Below are positions 46,122 to 57,860 of a stretch of DNA of 64,000 nucleotides, in pieces; the first letter of the stretch is position 1, and the number at the start of each line of letters is the position of its first letter. Where the stretch lies: assembly GCA_015680905.1 (NCBI GenBank), contig CM027378.1, positions 58,553,501-58,617,500 of the forward strand. The letters are read 5' to 3'. Under the pieces are notes generated by a model. That model had not been told where the DNA came from. It was given only the letters and a program-made list of their open reading frames with translations, and made no database searches. The stretch comes from Coptis chinensis. Its lineage: Eukaryota; Streptophyta; Magnoliopsida; Ranunculales; Ranunculaceae. A program made the position numbers and the translations under genes.

Positions 46122-46455
46122 AGGATACGCCCACTCCCAGTTTTGCCCACTCCAACCCACTCCAAATTGTATCCACTCAAAAATGCGAGATCATTTCGAA
46201 AATCTAAGGTCGAAATTAAAACAAACCAAAAGAAAAAAACAACAACAAAACCCTTCGTAGAATCTAAATCAAAACCCTTCACACCCATTGTACCCACTCC
46301 AAATCAAAATTTCCAAACCAAACCTTTAAAACAATCTTATGATCTTATGTCATCCTAAAAAAACCTCTTCATCACTTCTTTCTATCAAAGCATCTTATGA
46401 ACAAATGACTTTACCGTTACTATGGACATCCCACTTTCTCTTTCTTTACACAAAT
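46122..46455. other. Junction and 5' leader before the CIP7-like fragment
   Basis: Begins right after a TATATATA tract with aggatacgcccactcc, then several 'cccactcc' copies at 46128-46175 and one at about 46290. It may be the left end of another (TA)n-targeting element carrying the CIP7 exons, but no matching right end was found in the window. Confidence 0.35.
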
Positions 46456-46988
46456 ATGGATTCATCAACTCCTCTTGACTATGTTTTGTTTCAACTTACA
46501 CCAACTAGAACCAGGTACTTACATTCTTTGATCTAGTGCATGTGTAGTTACGTTTGTTTATGTTATAGTATTGTACTATGTAGGTGTGATCTTGTTGTGC
46601 TTACTGGAAGTAATAAGAAAGAGAAAATGGCTTTTGGACTATTTGAACCATTCATTACACATCTTAAATATGCAAAAGAATAGATCCCCAAGGGAGGCTA
46701 TTTCATTACTTTACGACCACCTTTACCTGATTCATCTTGGTTTACTAAAGGCACTTTGGAAAGGTAATTAAAAAAAAAAAAAAAAACTGTTTGTAATGAT
46801 TTAATGTATTTGAAAAAAGAATGGGAAGTTTTGAATATGTTTTTTTTTGTGTAGATTTGTACGATTTATTAGTACGCTGGAAGTGCTAGAGAGGTTTGTT
46901 ACTATTGAAAATGAGATCACGCAGATTGAGAATTCGATTCAGGCAAATGAGATATTGAACAATGCAGTTATTGTGCAAACAGAAGAAG
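46456..46988 (+). pseudogene. Captured or relict exons 1-3 of a CIP7-like (COP1-interacting protein 7 family) gene
   Basis: Exon 1, 46456-46514: MDSSTPLDYVLFQLTPTRT. Exon 2, 46584-46763: CDLVVLTGSNKEKMAFGLF, EPFITHLKYAKE, an in-frame TAG (46681), then IPRGGYFITLRPPLPDSSW, FTKGTLE. Exon 3, 46855-46988: RFVRFISTLEVLERFV, then TIENEITQIENSIQANE. Donors gtactt, gtaatt and gtacac and the acceptors tgtag fit. This is the conserved N-terminal domain of plant CIP7/CIP7-like proteins, nuclear partners of COP1. The long remainder of the gene is absent. Introns show it was duplicated as DNA. The single stop and the truncation make it a pseudogene. Confidence 0.85.
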
Positions 46989-47779
46989 GTACACATTTTA
47001 TTATTAGTTATAGATTGCTTGACATTTTTTGGATTTATCTCGTTTTAAAGCTATTGGCCAATGGTGTTTTGGCTGATCTTAGTATGTCATTGAAGTATGG
47101 ATTTCCAAACCTTTGACTACCCATTACCTGCACACTGCCACATAGCATATTGTCATGAGTGCATCACCTTGATAAAAACCAAACAACAAGTTACATAGCT
47201 ATTGTTAGCATCAAAAGACTAATTATAGACGGAGAGTGATTAGATCATACCCTAGCTGGACCCTTGTGTTATGTCAATGAACGAGACGAGTTGACGATAT
47301 CGTCAAACCATATCGGCTGAGAATTGCCAAAGTACATGCCTATGGGGTACAATGTCTCCACTTCATTACACAACATTTTAACCTTTTTGGAAGAGATATT
47401 AGCTCATCAATTTTGTGTTATCTTGCCCCACAATGAGTAGAGATCATTCAAGAGTAGAGGTCCAAGTCTTTTATACATAGTTCCTTGTGCCCGATTGGGA
47501 GTCATAGATTGTTGTGGTTTTGATTAGTTGGAAATTCGAGAACTCAACACAGCCATGATCAACAATTTGAAAAGAAAACTATATATAGCTGTTATACATT
47601 ATCACTATCATGTATAAAGTTAGGTTAGATATATAGCTTGAAAGGGTTGATCTATGAGGATTATATTATTTTGATTTTTAGGTTATGACATGGTTAGGTA
47701 TTTGAGATGTTGAAATTACAAAGGAAACTCTGTTAAAATTTTTATAAAATTAGAATGACGTAATATTAAATTTTTTTTG
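46989..47779. other. No recognised gene
   Basis: The sequence following the CIP7 exons does not continue the protein. I see no TIR, LTR or coding signal that I can support here. Confidence 0.35.
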
Positions 47780-47782
47780 TTA

Positions 47783-48147
47783 GAACATCACCAATGGGTT
47801 GTGTAAACACAACCATATAGGCTCCACATAGGAGCCACATGTGTTTTTAAAAGAGATTTACACAATGAGTTTAATGGATTAAAAAATACATTCAATAGTG
47901 AGCTAATGTAACTTTTTGGAAAATGTGTAAAAAGAAGTGGTGTTGCCTTCCTATTGGTTTAAAATAATGAGAATGTCCCAAACTTATGGGGTCCCATTTT
48001 TTAAGTAGTGGGTAGTTAGAACTAATTGAGTTAAAATGTGTAAAACTATTTTCATTTTGAAGCATGTGTTTACACATTTTTAAACTAAAAGTGTGGGATG
48101 TTAGATTTACACTAAAAATGATTTACACAATCCCATTGATGATGCTC
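47783..48147. mobile_element. Tourist-type (PIF/Harbinger) MITE, 365 bp
   Basis: The left end GAACATCACCAATGGG and the reverse complement of the right end GAGCATCATCAATGGG are TIRs of about 26 bp, flanked by TTA on both sides (47780-47782; 48148-48150). The inner part has further inverted words (gtgtaaacacaacc; atgtgtttacacattt). No coding capacity. Its TIR differs from the Harbinger element at 39650, so that element is probably not its source. Confidence 0.88.
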
Positions 48148-48319
48148 TTAATATTTGAAAGTTCCATTGAAACCCGTCTTGTTTTGTTTCGTCGTCCCTG
48201 TTAATATTTGAAACTCTCTCTAATTGATTATGTTTCGTTTTCGTATCCATTTTATCAATGAAGCTTGTTTTTATATTATTAGATTGAAACTTTTGGTTAC
48301 TAATACTTGTTTATGATTT

Positions 48320-48480
48320 ATTTTTGTAGCGAAAACCATCTACACAGGTGCAAAGAAATTGTAGTGGCGGGAGTAGTAGCTTGGGGGTCGAGGTGACCCA
48401 CCTGAGAAAAAAAAAGGAACGGGAACCTCAGCATCTGTCCGTAAAGGGGATCGACACGACAAGCGGATTATGCCGATTAG
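48320..48480 (+). other. Possible terminal exon of an unidentified gene
   Basis: After an acceptor-like 'ttatttttgtag' one frame reads RKPSTQVQRNCSGGSSSL, GVEVTHLRKKKEREPQ and ends at a TAG about 50 codons later. No family recognised. It precedes a block of AATTTGAA repeats, as the FAR1-type gene at 59.8-62.3 kb does. Confidence 0.3.
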
Positions 48481-48579
48481 AGTAATGTAGTAGGTGTAGG
48501 TGATTTAGAGATAGTAGAGAAAAATAAAAGAAGAAGGGGGAAAGAAATGAATGCTTCTATTTGTATATGGATTAGGGTT

Positions 48580-48920
48580 TTGGTTTTGGTGTAAATTTGA
48601 TGTATATGAATGTATGGGGTGTAAAATTGATGTATTCGAATGTATGAAATTTGAAGTTATTTTAATATAAATTTGGAATTTGAAGTTATGTTTATGAATT
48701 GGGGCTCCATATGAATTTGGAATTTGGTTATAAATTTGAACTTGAATTTGAATTTGAATATGGTTTGATGTATATGAATATGATTCATATTCATATACAA
48801 TCATATTCATATACATCAAACCATATTCAAATTCTTCATATTCATATACATCAAATCATATTCAAATTCACGTTTAAATTCATATTCATATACATCAATC
48901 CATATTCATTTGAGTTAAAG
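48580..48920. repeat. AATTTG/ATATGA-type low-complexity repeat
   Basis: Runs of gaatttgaatttg, gatgtatatgaat and inverted catattcatatacatcaa words. The same kind of sequence follows the FAR1-type gene (62340-62690) and the last gene (63720-64000). Confidence 0.8.
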
Positions 48921-48929
48921 TTGAAAATT

Positions 48930-49593
48930 GCAAGTTTTTGCTCCGAACGACCCAGTCAGGTCGCATAGAAGTGTTCAAAATGATCTGAAGAAATCATTTC
49001 CAGAGATATTTGCCCTTGACAACCCATGCAAACTGCTTGGCTTTAGACCTAAACGACCCCATCAGATCGTTTAAGTATGCAGCCAAGCGACCCCGCCATG
49101 CCGTAGACATTTGCCTTAGACGACCCCATCACCTCGCGAGATCATCTCAAGATCGTAGCCACTCACCTCGTGAGATCATCTTAAGATCTAAGGGTCTATA
49201 ATAAAACAAAACAAAAAATACTACAAAACAAAATTAAAACAAAAAGAACACCGTACCCTGCCAACCCCTATTATATTCATCAAACCCTTAACTAAACACT
49301 AAGAATTAACTCTCTCCACTAAACCAGCAAACCAATTCTTACTAATTCACTTCTCCAGCAAACCTTTAAACTCTGTCCAGTTTCCCGCCAACCAGAAAGA
49401 GAGATAGAATCGACGACAACATTGAATGATTCAAGTGAGCAAACATTGATTTTTGCATACTTATATTGAACATACAGAGTTGTTTGCATCCTACTCATAT
49501 TGCCAAGTTATATTTTAAAATTATTTGATGTTGATTTCAAACTAGAATCCTCAAAGATGATTTTTTTTTTTTTTTTGGTTTTTTTCTTACTTC
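48930..49593 (+). promoter_or_regulatory. 5' region of FAR1-type gene unit 3, duplicated at 62690-63108
   Basis: Contains cgaccc...gatcgtt words ('tagacctaaacgacccc' near 49045) and a later 'ccctaactaa..actaagaattaac' segment. Both have counterparts in the same order and orientation upstream of the gene at 63109 ('tagacctaaatgatc' and 'ccctaagaattaac'). So two neighbouring genes share related 5' regions. A donor-like gtgagc at about 49436 probably starts the intron into which the LTR element inserted. Confidence 0.5.
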
Positions 49594-49961
49594 TGTATGA
49601 ACAAGAATACACACCACTAAGATCCTATGTCTTAGTCTCTCCTTCTCTCTCTCTCTCCTTACTGTTCCCTTTTATATCGCCATCCCCTCTCTCTTGTCCC
49701 TTGATCTTTTCCTCATCCTCTGGTCCACCTCCACACACCTGTCCCTTTAGGGGTCCACGGCCCGACTTCGGTACTCCCCATCCCTTTTCCCTTACGTTGC
49801 CTCTTCTTTGACTCTGACCACTCGGTTCTTACATGCTTCTGTACGGCCTGACCACTTTTATAAAGCCGCAGCCTCGATCCAGTGTTTCACGTCTCCCCTT
49901 TCTTATACTACTTTGGGCCAGCGGACATGCCACCTCAGTACTCCAAAAAGGGGTTGATACA
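49594..49961 (-). repeat. 3' LTR (element orientation) of the Retand-like element
   Basis: On the + strand it reads TGTATGAACAAG...GGGTTGATACA. A (CT)n patch lies at about 49636-49660. Same length as its partner. Confidence 0.95.
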
Positions 49962-50429
49962 AATGCCCCCTCTCGGTCCGCGGATCCGAATGGATTCGTG
50001 GGCCGAGACTCCTCACCTGTCAGACTACCGAGTTGTCATGTCACTCATCAATCATTTGAATCTTTCTGACAATCAAGCTACCCATTGCCTTGACCTCCGG
50101 GCCCTTGCCCCGCGTCCCTAGGCACGTGCCTTGCAGCGTACGCCCTACTAGCCTTGTCTCCTCGATTCTCGTGATGCCACGTGTTTACTCTTGATTGGCT
50201 CTCTTTGCCACCTGCGCCCCCCTCATTTTACCATTTTACCCTTGACTCTACGAATCCCGCCCAACTCTTTTATTACGTATTCCTTCCTCTTCCCAACTCT
50301 TCACTTTTCATCTTGCTTATTGCCTTCTCAACTTTCCTCACACCATTTTTCTTTTGCTTACCTCCTTGCAAGCTCCTTGCCTCTGTCCTACCCACTTCGG
50401 TGAAGCTTCCCTTGCATCTCACTTCCGCT

Positions 50430-52870
50430 CCACATGACTACCGCCCTCTCTGCTCAGGTTTGTGTCCGTATCCCTTACTCTCCTTTTCTTTCTAGCTTAA
50501 GTTAGCTAGTCATTTTTGGTTTCTTGTTCTCTTGTGCCCCTTTCTTTTCTTCTGCCGTTCATTCATCACTCTTACCCCCCATCTGGTCTTGTTCATCGCA
50601 CCCTAGTGCCATGTCAGGCTCAGAGTCTGGTGGCTCCTCCGCTACCGGATCGACTAGATCTGTGTCCCCGACCTCCTGATCATTCGGCTCCGCAGCGGAG
50701 TCTGGATCTTCCGACCCCTCCGCAGACCTCCCTAAATCTATTTCCACTGAGTTGACCCGTGGGGCCGCTGCCCCATCCACCTCCGGTAGATCCTCCGCAC
50801 TACCTTCTCCTCCATCTCACTACCGCAGACCCAACCTGGCCGCTGTAAAGGCTGCCTACGATATCCCTGAGGATGTGATCTTAGAACATGTGCCCGGGGT
50901 CACTCATTTTCCCCATCTAGTACCGTCGCGGCCGGGGTTTTTGGTAGCAACAGTGGGGCAAATAACGGCTGGTCTCCGCTTCCCCTTGTCCCTGTTAGAT
51001 GTTAAAGTCTGCAACCACTTTAACATTCCCCTGTGTCAAGGCATCGGCAACTTTTGGCAAATTATGTACGCTGCCAACTATTACAATACCACGAATACCC
51101 CGCGGATTTTCCTTCAGGACATCACTTCCCACTATTTTATCAAGAAAAACACCAAGGTTGGGAGCGTGGGGTATCAATCCTTCTACGTGCGTCCGTAGAA
51201 TAAGTCGTTTGTTATCTGCGTCACCTCCTCTGACAAGGTCTGGCACCACTATCCCCTCTATGTGTCTGGGAACTTCCTTTCCGCTGCTCTTCCCCCTGAA
51301 TTGTGCCTGAGGCACTCCCATTTTATCCGCCGCGGTGAGTTTAGTTGATTGCTTCATTTGTTTCATATACGATTATCTCCTTGACATGTCTTTTTCTCTG
51401 CTTTTCAGGTTGGAACCCGGATTCCCACTCCCAGATATACACTGGTGTTTCCTCTGCGATTTTCACGGACTCAGGTGGCCTGGGGGGGCCGACCCGGTCG
51501 CGACATCCTCGGCATTGACCCCGACAAAGTGAGTCCACTCCTCCGAGACCCATCCCTTAAAGACATTGGCAAATACCGCAGCCCTCTATACCTTCTACCC
51601 CCACCCAAAGAGAGGAAACCCAAGCCATCTCCCCCCAAGAAACGGAAGGTGAAACACCCAGTCCATCGGTCCTTTGGGTATACCACAAAGATCTCCCGCA
51701 ACCAAGCTCTCGCCCGGAAGGCCGCAGCCTCTCAAACTCGTAAGCCCTCCATTAGTTCTTTCTCAATCCCCCCTGCTACAGTCCCCAGGTCTTATTCTTC
51801 CATAGCTGACTGGGACGACGATTTTGCCTCCCCTGCAGGCACCTCTGACAATATGGATGTTACCAAACTCAAGCTTTGGGACAGCGATTCTGATGGTGAT
51901 GCGCCCAACAATGCCGCTGCCAAGGGCCCTCCTACCAAGAAGGCCAAGACTGCTGCCCCCACTGCCCCTGCTCATTCCTCTCGACCCTCAACACCGCGGT
52001 CCTCTTCCCGCTGCACTGGTAAAGAGGCGGTCCCTATTGGTCCCTTGCTCAAAGGGACCATAGAAATCTGGCATCCTCAATTCAAGGCCAGAGACCGCGA
52101 TGTCACCACTCGTGACTCTGCTCTGGATAATCCAGCAGTGGCGGCGTCTCTCTTCTTTAGTTCCCACCTCCCTAGGGATCAAGTGTATGGGGATTCCGGC
52201 TCCTTCGCCTCCCACCGAGCGGCGATCTACACTGGCTGGGAGCGGGTATGCCCCACATCCCTCTCTTTTTCTTCTTTATTGCTTATTGTTCTCTAACTTG
52301 GTCTGTACCTTTAGTTGAGCCTGTATGTGGGTTATATGATTCGGGATCTAACCAACACCCTGGACGCGTTTGAATCCATGAAAGCTGAGATTCACGGGCC
52401 CACTGGGTGGAAAGTGAAATGCGCCCAACTGGAGAAGGAAAGGGATGACTCCCGTCTCACTACCCTCAAACATCACAAGGAGCTCCAGCGCGCCGAGGAA
52501 ACCTACAAGGACTATGTGGCAGGCATCGCCTCTCAGCTGGAGAATCAGAGGGAAGCTGACAAGGCCGCCGCTTAGGCAGACTTGGAACAGTTGCTGAAAG
52601 GTGCCGCTGAACACTTCAAGGTCCTGGCCGCCAAGAAGATAGCTCGTGAACTGAACCAACAGCTGGAAGCTCTTACTGCCGCTGGGCGTCTTCTCCCCGA
52701 CTCATCTCCTGCTTTGATTCCCCTTGAATCTGCGGCCATCGCCCCTGCTCCTGAGACGGAAGCAGCTGCCATTCCTGGGGTGTCCTCGTCTCCCATTGAC
52801 GTGGATGAATCCACCGACGTGGTAGAAGAGGGTGGCCTGCAAGCAGACGCCTTGGGCGATCCGAAATGAA
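50430..52870 (+). pseudogene. Antisense extra ORF (aORF) of the Retand-like element
   Basis: Coding-like blocks read opposite to pol. A Ser/Pro-rich start (50440-50830) precedes a domain with 'PNLAAVKAAYDIPEDVIL', 'ITAGLRFPLSLLDVKVCN', 'HFNIPLCQGIGNFWQIMY' (to 51198). A basic/proline-rich middle follows (PPKKRKVKHP, a nuclear-localisation-like stretch near 51630). A coiled-coil block comes last ('KCAQLEKERDDSRLTTLK' near 52420; 'ELNQQLEALTAAGRLLP' near 52650). This matches plant 'putative gypsy-type transposon' proteins. Introns are likely, as donor and acceptor-like sites separate the blocks. GC-rich, unlike its surroundings. Function of this protein class is unknown; the copy belongs to a broken element. 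Confidence 0.6.
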
Positions 52871-53150
52871 GTGCACTTAGGTTTCTCTTTGTCAGTTGGC
52901 TTAGCTTGTTACACCGTTTAGATCTGATATTTGATGCTTCAACTTTTTGTTTCAACCCCTGGGTCTAGATTTCTGGGTAGTCCCAGCAGACCGCAGTGGG
53001 TCTCCGTTTCTGGTTTAACTCATGTTTTGTGAAACTCATTGCAATCCACGTGTTCATCTTTTATAATGTGTTGCCATCCCTCCCTATTTAGTTATTGCTT
53101 TGTTTCATCGTGGCGTTCACCCCCTTCCAATTTGATTTGGTGATGTAAGG

Positions 53151-53750
53151 GTCCGCTGCGTATGCTCGGGCCGCTCAGCTTGCCCCCCAAGTTGCCTAAG
53201 GAGTGCTAAGGGCCGCTGAGTACGCCCGAGCCGCTCAGCGTGCCCCCAAGTTGGCCGTGGAGATGTTGAGGGCCGCTGAGTGTGCTTGGGCCACTCAACT
53301 TGCCCCCAAGTTGCCCAAGGAAATGTTGAGGGCCACTGAGTATGCCCGGGCCACTCAGCTTGCCCCCAAGTTGCCCAAGGAGATGTTGAGGGCCGCTGAG
53401 AATGCTCGGGCCACTCAGCGTGCCCCCAAGTTGGCCGTGGAGATGTTGAGGGCTGTTGAGTATACCCAGGCCACTCAGCTTGCCCCTAAGTTGACTAAGG
53501 AGATGTTGAGGGCCGTATAGTATGCCCAGGCCACTCAGCATGCCCCTAAGTTGGCCGTGGAGATGTTGAGGGCCGCTGAGAATGCCCGGGCCACTCAGCT
53601 TGCCACCAAGTTGACTAAGGAGATGTTGAGGGCCGCTGAGTATGCCCGGGCCACTCAGCGTGCCCCTAAGTTGGCCATGAAGATGTTGAGGGCTGCTGAG
53701 TATGCCCGGGCCACTCAGCTTGCCCCCAAGTTGACTAAGGAGTCAACATT
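53151..53750. repeat. 60-bp tandem repeat, ten copies, with dimer pattern
   Basis: Exact 60-bp period across ten units: ggccgctgag, tatgcccggg, ccactcagct, tgcccccaag, ttg..., agatgttga. Two unit types ('gccgtgg' and 'gactaagg/cccaagg' at the same position) alternate in most of the array, giving a partial 120-bp higher-order repeat. Lies between integrase and the antisense ORF, as in other Retand-type elements. Confidence 0.97.
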
Positions 53751-53929
53751 GATGTCGGAACCGTTATCCACTGCTCCTGACCTAACACACACATGAGCGG
53801 ACGCACATTCATTAAATGGAAAAATTGGCTATTGCTTTCATTAACATAGTAGCTAATTCAAAATAACATTACAAGGCATGAATGAAGCAAATACAATTTT
53901 CTTTAATTAAAAGCACCCATAGCAAAAGT

Positions 53930-55100
53930 TACTCATGGAATTCCTTCAGCATCCTGATGTTCCACGGTCGCTTGATGTTCTCCCTTTGGGGTGTCTGTAG
54001 CATGTAGGTCCTGAACATCCCTGCCTTTACTATGGTGTAGGGTCCCTCCAAGTTGGGTCCCAACTTCCCATCTGTCTCTTCCTTGGTGGCTGGGGTCACC
54101 CTTCGAAGTACCCGATCTCCAACATGAAATGTCCGCGGCTTCACTCGCTTGTTATACTATCTCTGCAACCTGCGGTGATACTCTTCCAATCTGATGCGCG
54201 CAGTGTCTCTCCTCTCCTCTGTGAGGTTCAGTTCCTCGGTCAGTATTTTCTCATTAACCCCTGCCTCCACCGCCTTGGTTCTAGTCGTCGGAGCCATCAT
54301 TTCCACCGGGATCATTGCCTCTACTCCGTAGGCCATTGCGAAAGGGGATTCTTCTGTAGATGTCCGCGGTGTAGTGCGATACGCCCACAGAACATGATTT
54401 AATTCAACTGCCCAGCACCCCTTGTGCTCCTCCAGCTTTTTTTTTAAAATTATCCATGATGATTTTGTTGGAAGACTCTGCCTGTTCATTCCCCTCAGGA
54501 TTGTACGGGCCTCAAAACCCTTGCTTCACTTTGTAGGCTTGGAGGAAGGCTTTCACTTTTCACCCCATGAACTGAGTACCGTTGTCCGCGATGATGGTGT
54601 GTGGTAGCCCAAACCAGCATATGATATTCTCCCACAAAAACTTTCTCACCTGTTCCTCTTTCACCTGCTGCAGGACCACACCCTCAACCCATTTCGTAAA
54701 ATAGTCCGTTGCAGCCAGCATAAACCTCCTTTTTCCACTGGCCATAGGCAGGGGCCCGACAACATCCAATGCCCACATAGCGAATGGCCATGAGCTAAAG
54801 ACCTTGTGCAATGGTTCTGCAGGTGAATGTATCAGCGACACAAAGGTCTGACATTTTCGGTACCTCCTGGCATACTTAGTCGCATCTCTCTTCATGTGGG
54901 GCCAGAAGTACCCTTGAGATAGCAACCAGTGGGCCGTCGTCCTTCCTGCCGAGTGGCTTCCATAATCCCCTTCGTGAACCTCTCCTAACACCTCTTGCGC
55001 TTTCTGCGGCCCTAGGCATCTCAAAAGTGGCCCGCTGATGCTCCGCCGATATAACTCCTCATCTGACAGAATGTATCTCCTTGACCTCTGTTCCATTCTC
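53930..55100 (-). pseudogene. Integrase (Retand-like element)
   Basis: Zinc-binding end near 54880-54960 (HSAGRTTAHWLLSQGYFWP, RKCQTF), catalytic core with MWALDVVGPLP, LAATDYFTKWVEG, ADNGTQF, and later 'TTPRTSTEESPFAMAYG'. The C-terminal part has FHVGDRVLRRV and 'LGPNLEGPYTIVKAGM'. Part of a broken element. Confidence 0.85.
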
Positions 55101-55700
55101 CTTCTCTCACCTTTGTCCCCTGTATCTATCCCCGATAAGTAACTCTTGATGGGTTCCATCCATCCATGCTCTTGCTCAGTAGTTAGGCACACCTCCTCGT
55201 CCTCCGCAGTGCTTGGTTTGCTTAGCACCCTGACCTCGATAGATCTACCCTCTGTCCCAGGGAGTACTGCGGCAACATACGCCAAGGCATCGGCGTGTCT
55301 ATTCTCCCCCCTGCCTAGATGAGCAAAACTGATCTTCTCGAATTTTCCTGCCTTTTTCTGCACCACCTCTAGGTACTTGGCCATCCGAGGGCACCACGCC
55401 GCAAATCCTCCATTGACTTGACATATTACAAAATTAGAATCAGAATACACTGTCAGTTCGCACACACCCAAATCCTTGGCCAAATTCATCCCTGCTATCA
55501 CTGCCTCATACTCATACCCATTGTTCGAAGCCGCGAAACCCAGTTTCATTGACAACTCTAGGCGAGTATTCTCGGAGTGACTAGCACCACCCCAATTCCG
55601 TTCCCAGTGTCTGTAGCTGATCCATCTGCAAACACCCTCCAGCCATTCCGCATGTCCCACGGATCCAAGGGATCATGATTTTGGTCCGTCTCTTGTTCCA
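55100..55700 (-). pseudogene. Archaeal-type RNase H (Retand-like element)
   Basis: 'WRVFADGSATDTGNGIGVVL', 'NNGYEYEAVIAGMNLAKDLG', VYSDSNFVICQVNG, RGENRHADALAYVAA. This is the second RNase H typical of Tat elements. Fossil copy. Confidence 0.75.
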
Positions 55701-57200
55701 TGACCATCTCTTCCCCCCAGGTGGGGTCCTCAGCCGAAAACTCGGCCAGGAATTTTGCCATCGCTTGGGCCTTCTCTGCGGTTCTGGCTTGGTACTCGAT
55801 CTCATAAGAGCTGAGCAGCACGGCCTACTTCAACATTCTTCCCGATTTCTCGACCTTCAATGCCTGCTTGAGTGGCAAGTTAGTCACTACCACCACAGAA
55901 TGAGCATCAAAGTATGGTTTCAACTTCAGTGCTAAGAAGACCAGGGTCAGGGCATACTTTTCAATCCTACTGTACCTTGTTTCGGCGACCAACATTGTTT
56001 TGCTTTGGAAGTACACTGACCTCTCTGCCTTTCCCAGTATCCTTATCAATACTAAACTAATCGCACACTCAGACACCCCCAGGTATAAGTACAGCTTCTC
56101 CCCCTGTCCTGGCCGCGACAAGATCGGGGCCTTGCCCAAATATTCTTTCAATTCCTGGAACGCCTTTTCACATGCCTCGGTCCACTGGAAGTCACTCGTC
56201 CTTCTTAACAATAGGTACAAGGGCCGACACTTGTCTGATGACTTGGATATAAATCTATTAAGTGTCGCGACCGTACCCGCCAGCCACTGAACTTCCTTCA
56301 CATTCTGCGGAGACGACATCTCTAGTAAAGCCCTAATCTGATCCGGGTTCGCTTCTATGCTGCGGTATGTGCCTATATACCCCATAAACTTTTTGGATGC
56401 GACCTCAAATGTGCACTTCTCTGGGTTCAACATCAGCTTGTGTCTTCGCAGTATGGCTAATGTCTCTTTCAGCCCCTCCAAATGCTCCTCTTTAGTCATA
56501 CTCTTCTCTACCATGTCATCTATATAGATCTCCATCTTTTTTCTGATTTTAGCCTCAAACATCTTCTCCCCCACTCTCTGAAATGTTGCCCCCGTATTCT
56601 TCAGAACAAAAGGCATTCTGGTGTAGCAGTAAGTTCCTCCTTCCATTATAAATGTTGTCTTCTCTTGGTCTGGGCCGTACATCACCACCTGATTGTAGCC
56701 CATGGAGGTGTCCATAAACGAAAAGAACTTATACTCTGCGGTTCAGTCCACCAATTCATCTATCCGCGACATCGGATAGCAATCCTTTGGACATTCCTTG
56801 TTGACATCCGTGAAATCCACGCACATTCTTACTTTCCAATTCTTCTTAGGTATTGCTACCACATTCGACAGCCATTCAGTGAACTTGCATTCGCGGATGA
56901 TTCCAGCATCTTTCAACTTCTTCACCTCCTCTCGAATTCCCTGTGCATACTGAGGCTTCATACTCCTCATTTTCTGTTGGACTGGGCGGGCCCCTTCCCG
57001 CATATGCAACCTGTGGCACGCGAAGTCTGGATCCAACCCTGCCAAGTCCTCGATCATCCATGCAAACACATCGTTGTTCTCAGTTAGCAAGGCAATCAAT
57101 TTCTCTTTCCAACCTTCGGAACAACTTGCCTCTATGTTCACAAACTTCTCCTCCTCTGCTACCCTGATGTTCACGACCTCAATCTCGTCCATTGTCTTTC
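55700..57200 (-). pseudogene. Reverse transcriptase and Ty3-type RNase H (Retand-like element)
   Basis: Shows 'IPKKNWKVRMCVDFTDVNKE' and CYPMSRIDELVD, then FIMEGGTYCYTRMPF, YIDDMV (the catalytic YIDD), LNPEKCTFEVASKKFMGY, 'WLAGTVATLNRFISKSSDKC', and the RNase H motifs 'SKTMLVAETRYSRIEKYAL'. Part of a broken element. Confidence 0.9.
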
Positions 57201-57239
57201 CCCCGACGAGCGACCTCTTCTCTATGGACGCGGTCTGTA

Positions 57240-57860
57240 ATTGCTATGCTAGCTTGTCTCTTGTCCCTGGCACCTCTTTGTTAGTGACGCGGCCCAGACC
57301 CCTCACTGTCACCTGGTGGATGTCCTGGGCCATGACCTGATCGCCCCTTATCTCGTACATTCCTCCATTCGTCGGGAAACGGATCACTTGATAATAAGTA
57401 GACGGAACTGCCTTCATCTCATGAATCAATTTTCTTTCTAGGATCGCATTGTATTGTGAGTTAGTATCCACTACCATGAACCGGGTGAAAGTGGTCATTG
57501 GCCCCGCGGTCACCGGCAGCACTAGTTCCCCTAATGGCTCCGTCATGCTGTCGTTGAACCCGAACAAGTTAGTCTGAAAGGGGTTCATCTGCTCTCTTCC
57601 TATGCCCATTTCTTCCATCGCACTCTGAAACAGCAGATCCACTGAACTCCCGCAGTCTATTAGCACCCCTTTCACCATGTAATTTCCCATCACTATGGTA
57701 ATTACCAGTGCATCTTCATGAGGCGAGCTTACCAACTCCAGATCTTTTAGAGTGAATTCTATCCTGTCATTCCCTTTGTTGCCCCCTAGTACCGGCCGTG
57801 GACTGCTCACCACTTCATTTATTTGTTGCAGACTAGCTGTCCTCCTCACCTTATCTCGGT
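57240..57860 (-). pseudogene. Aspartic protease (Retand-like element)
   Basis: The catalytic region reads NYMVKGVLIDCGSSVDLLF, then 'PLGELVLPVTAGP', 'FMVVDTNSQYNAILER'. The usual D-S/T-G triad lies in the IDCGSS stretch. Part of a broken element. Confidence 0.8.

Noticed and set aside
53203-53796. Ala-rich 20-residue repeat ORFs on both strands
   Set aside because: Shadow of the 60-bp tandem repeat in the LTR element; no start or neighbouring domain. Also considered as a CRISPR array: the units are contiguous with no unique spacers, and this is plant DNA.
56482-57087. 201-codon + strand ORF
   Set aside because: Shadow of the RT region on the - strand.
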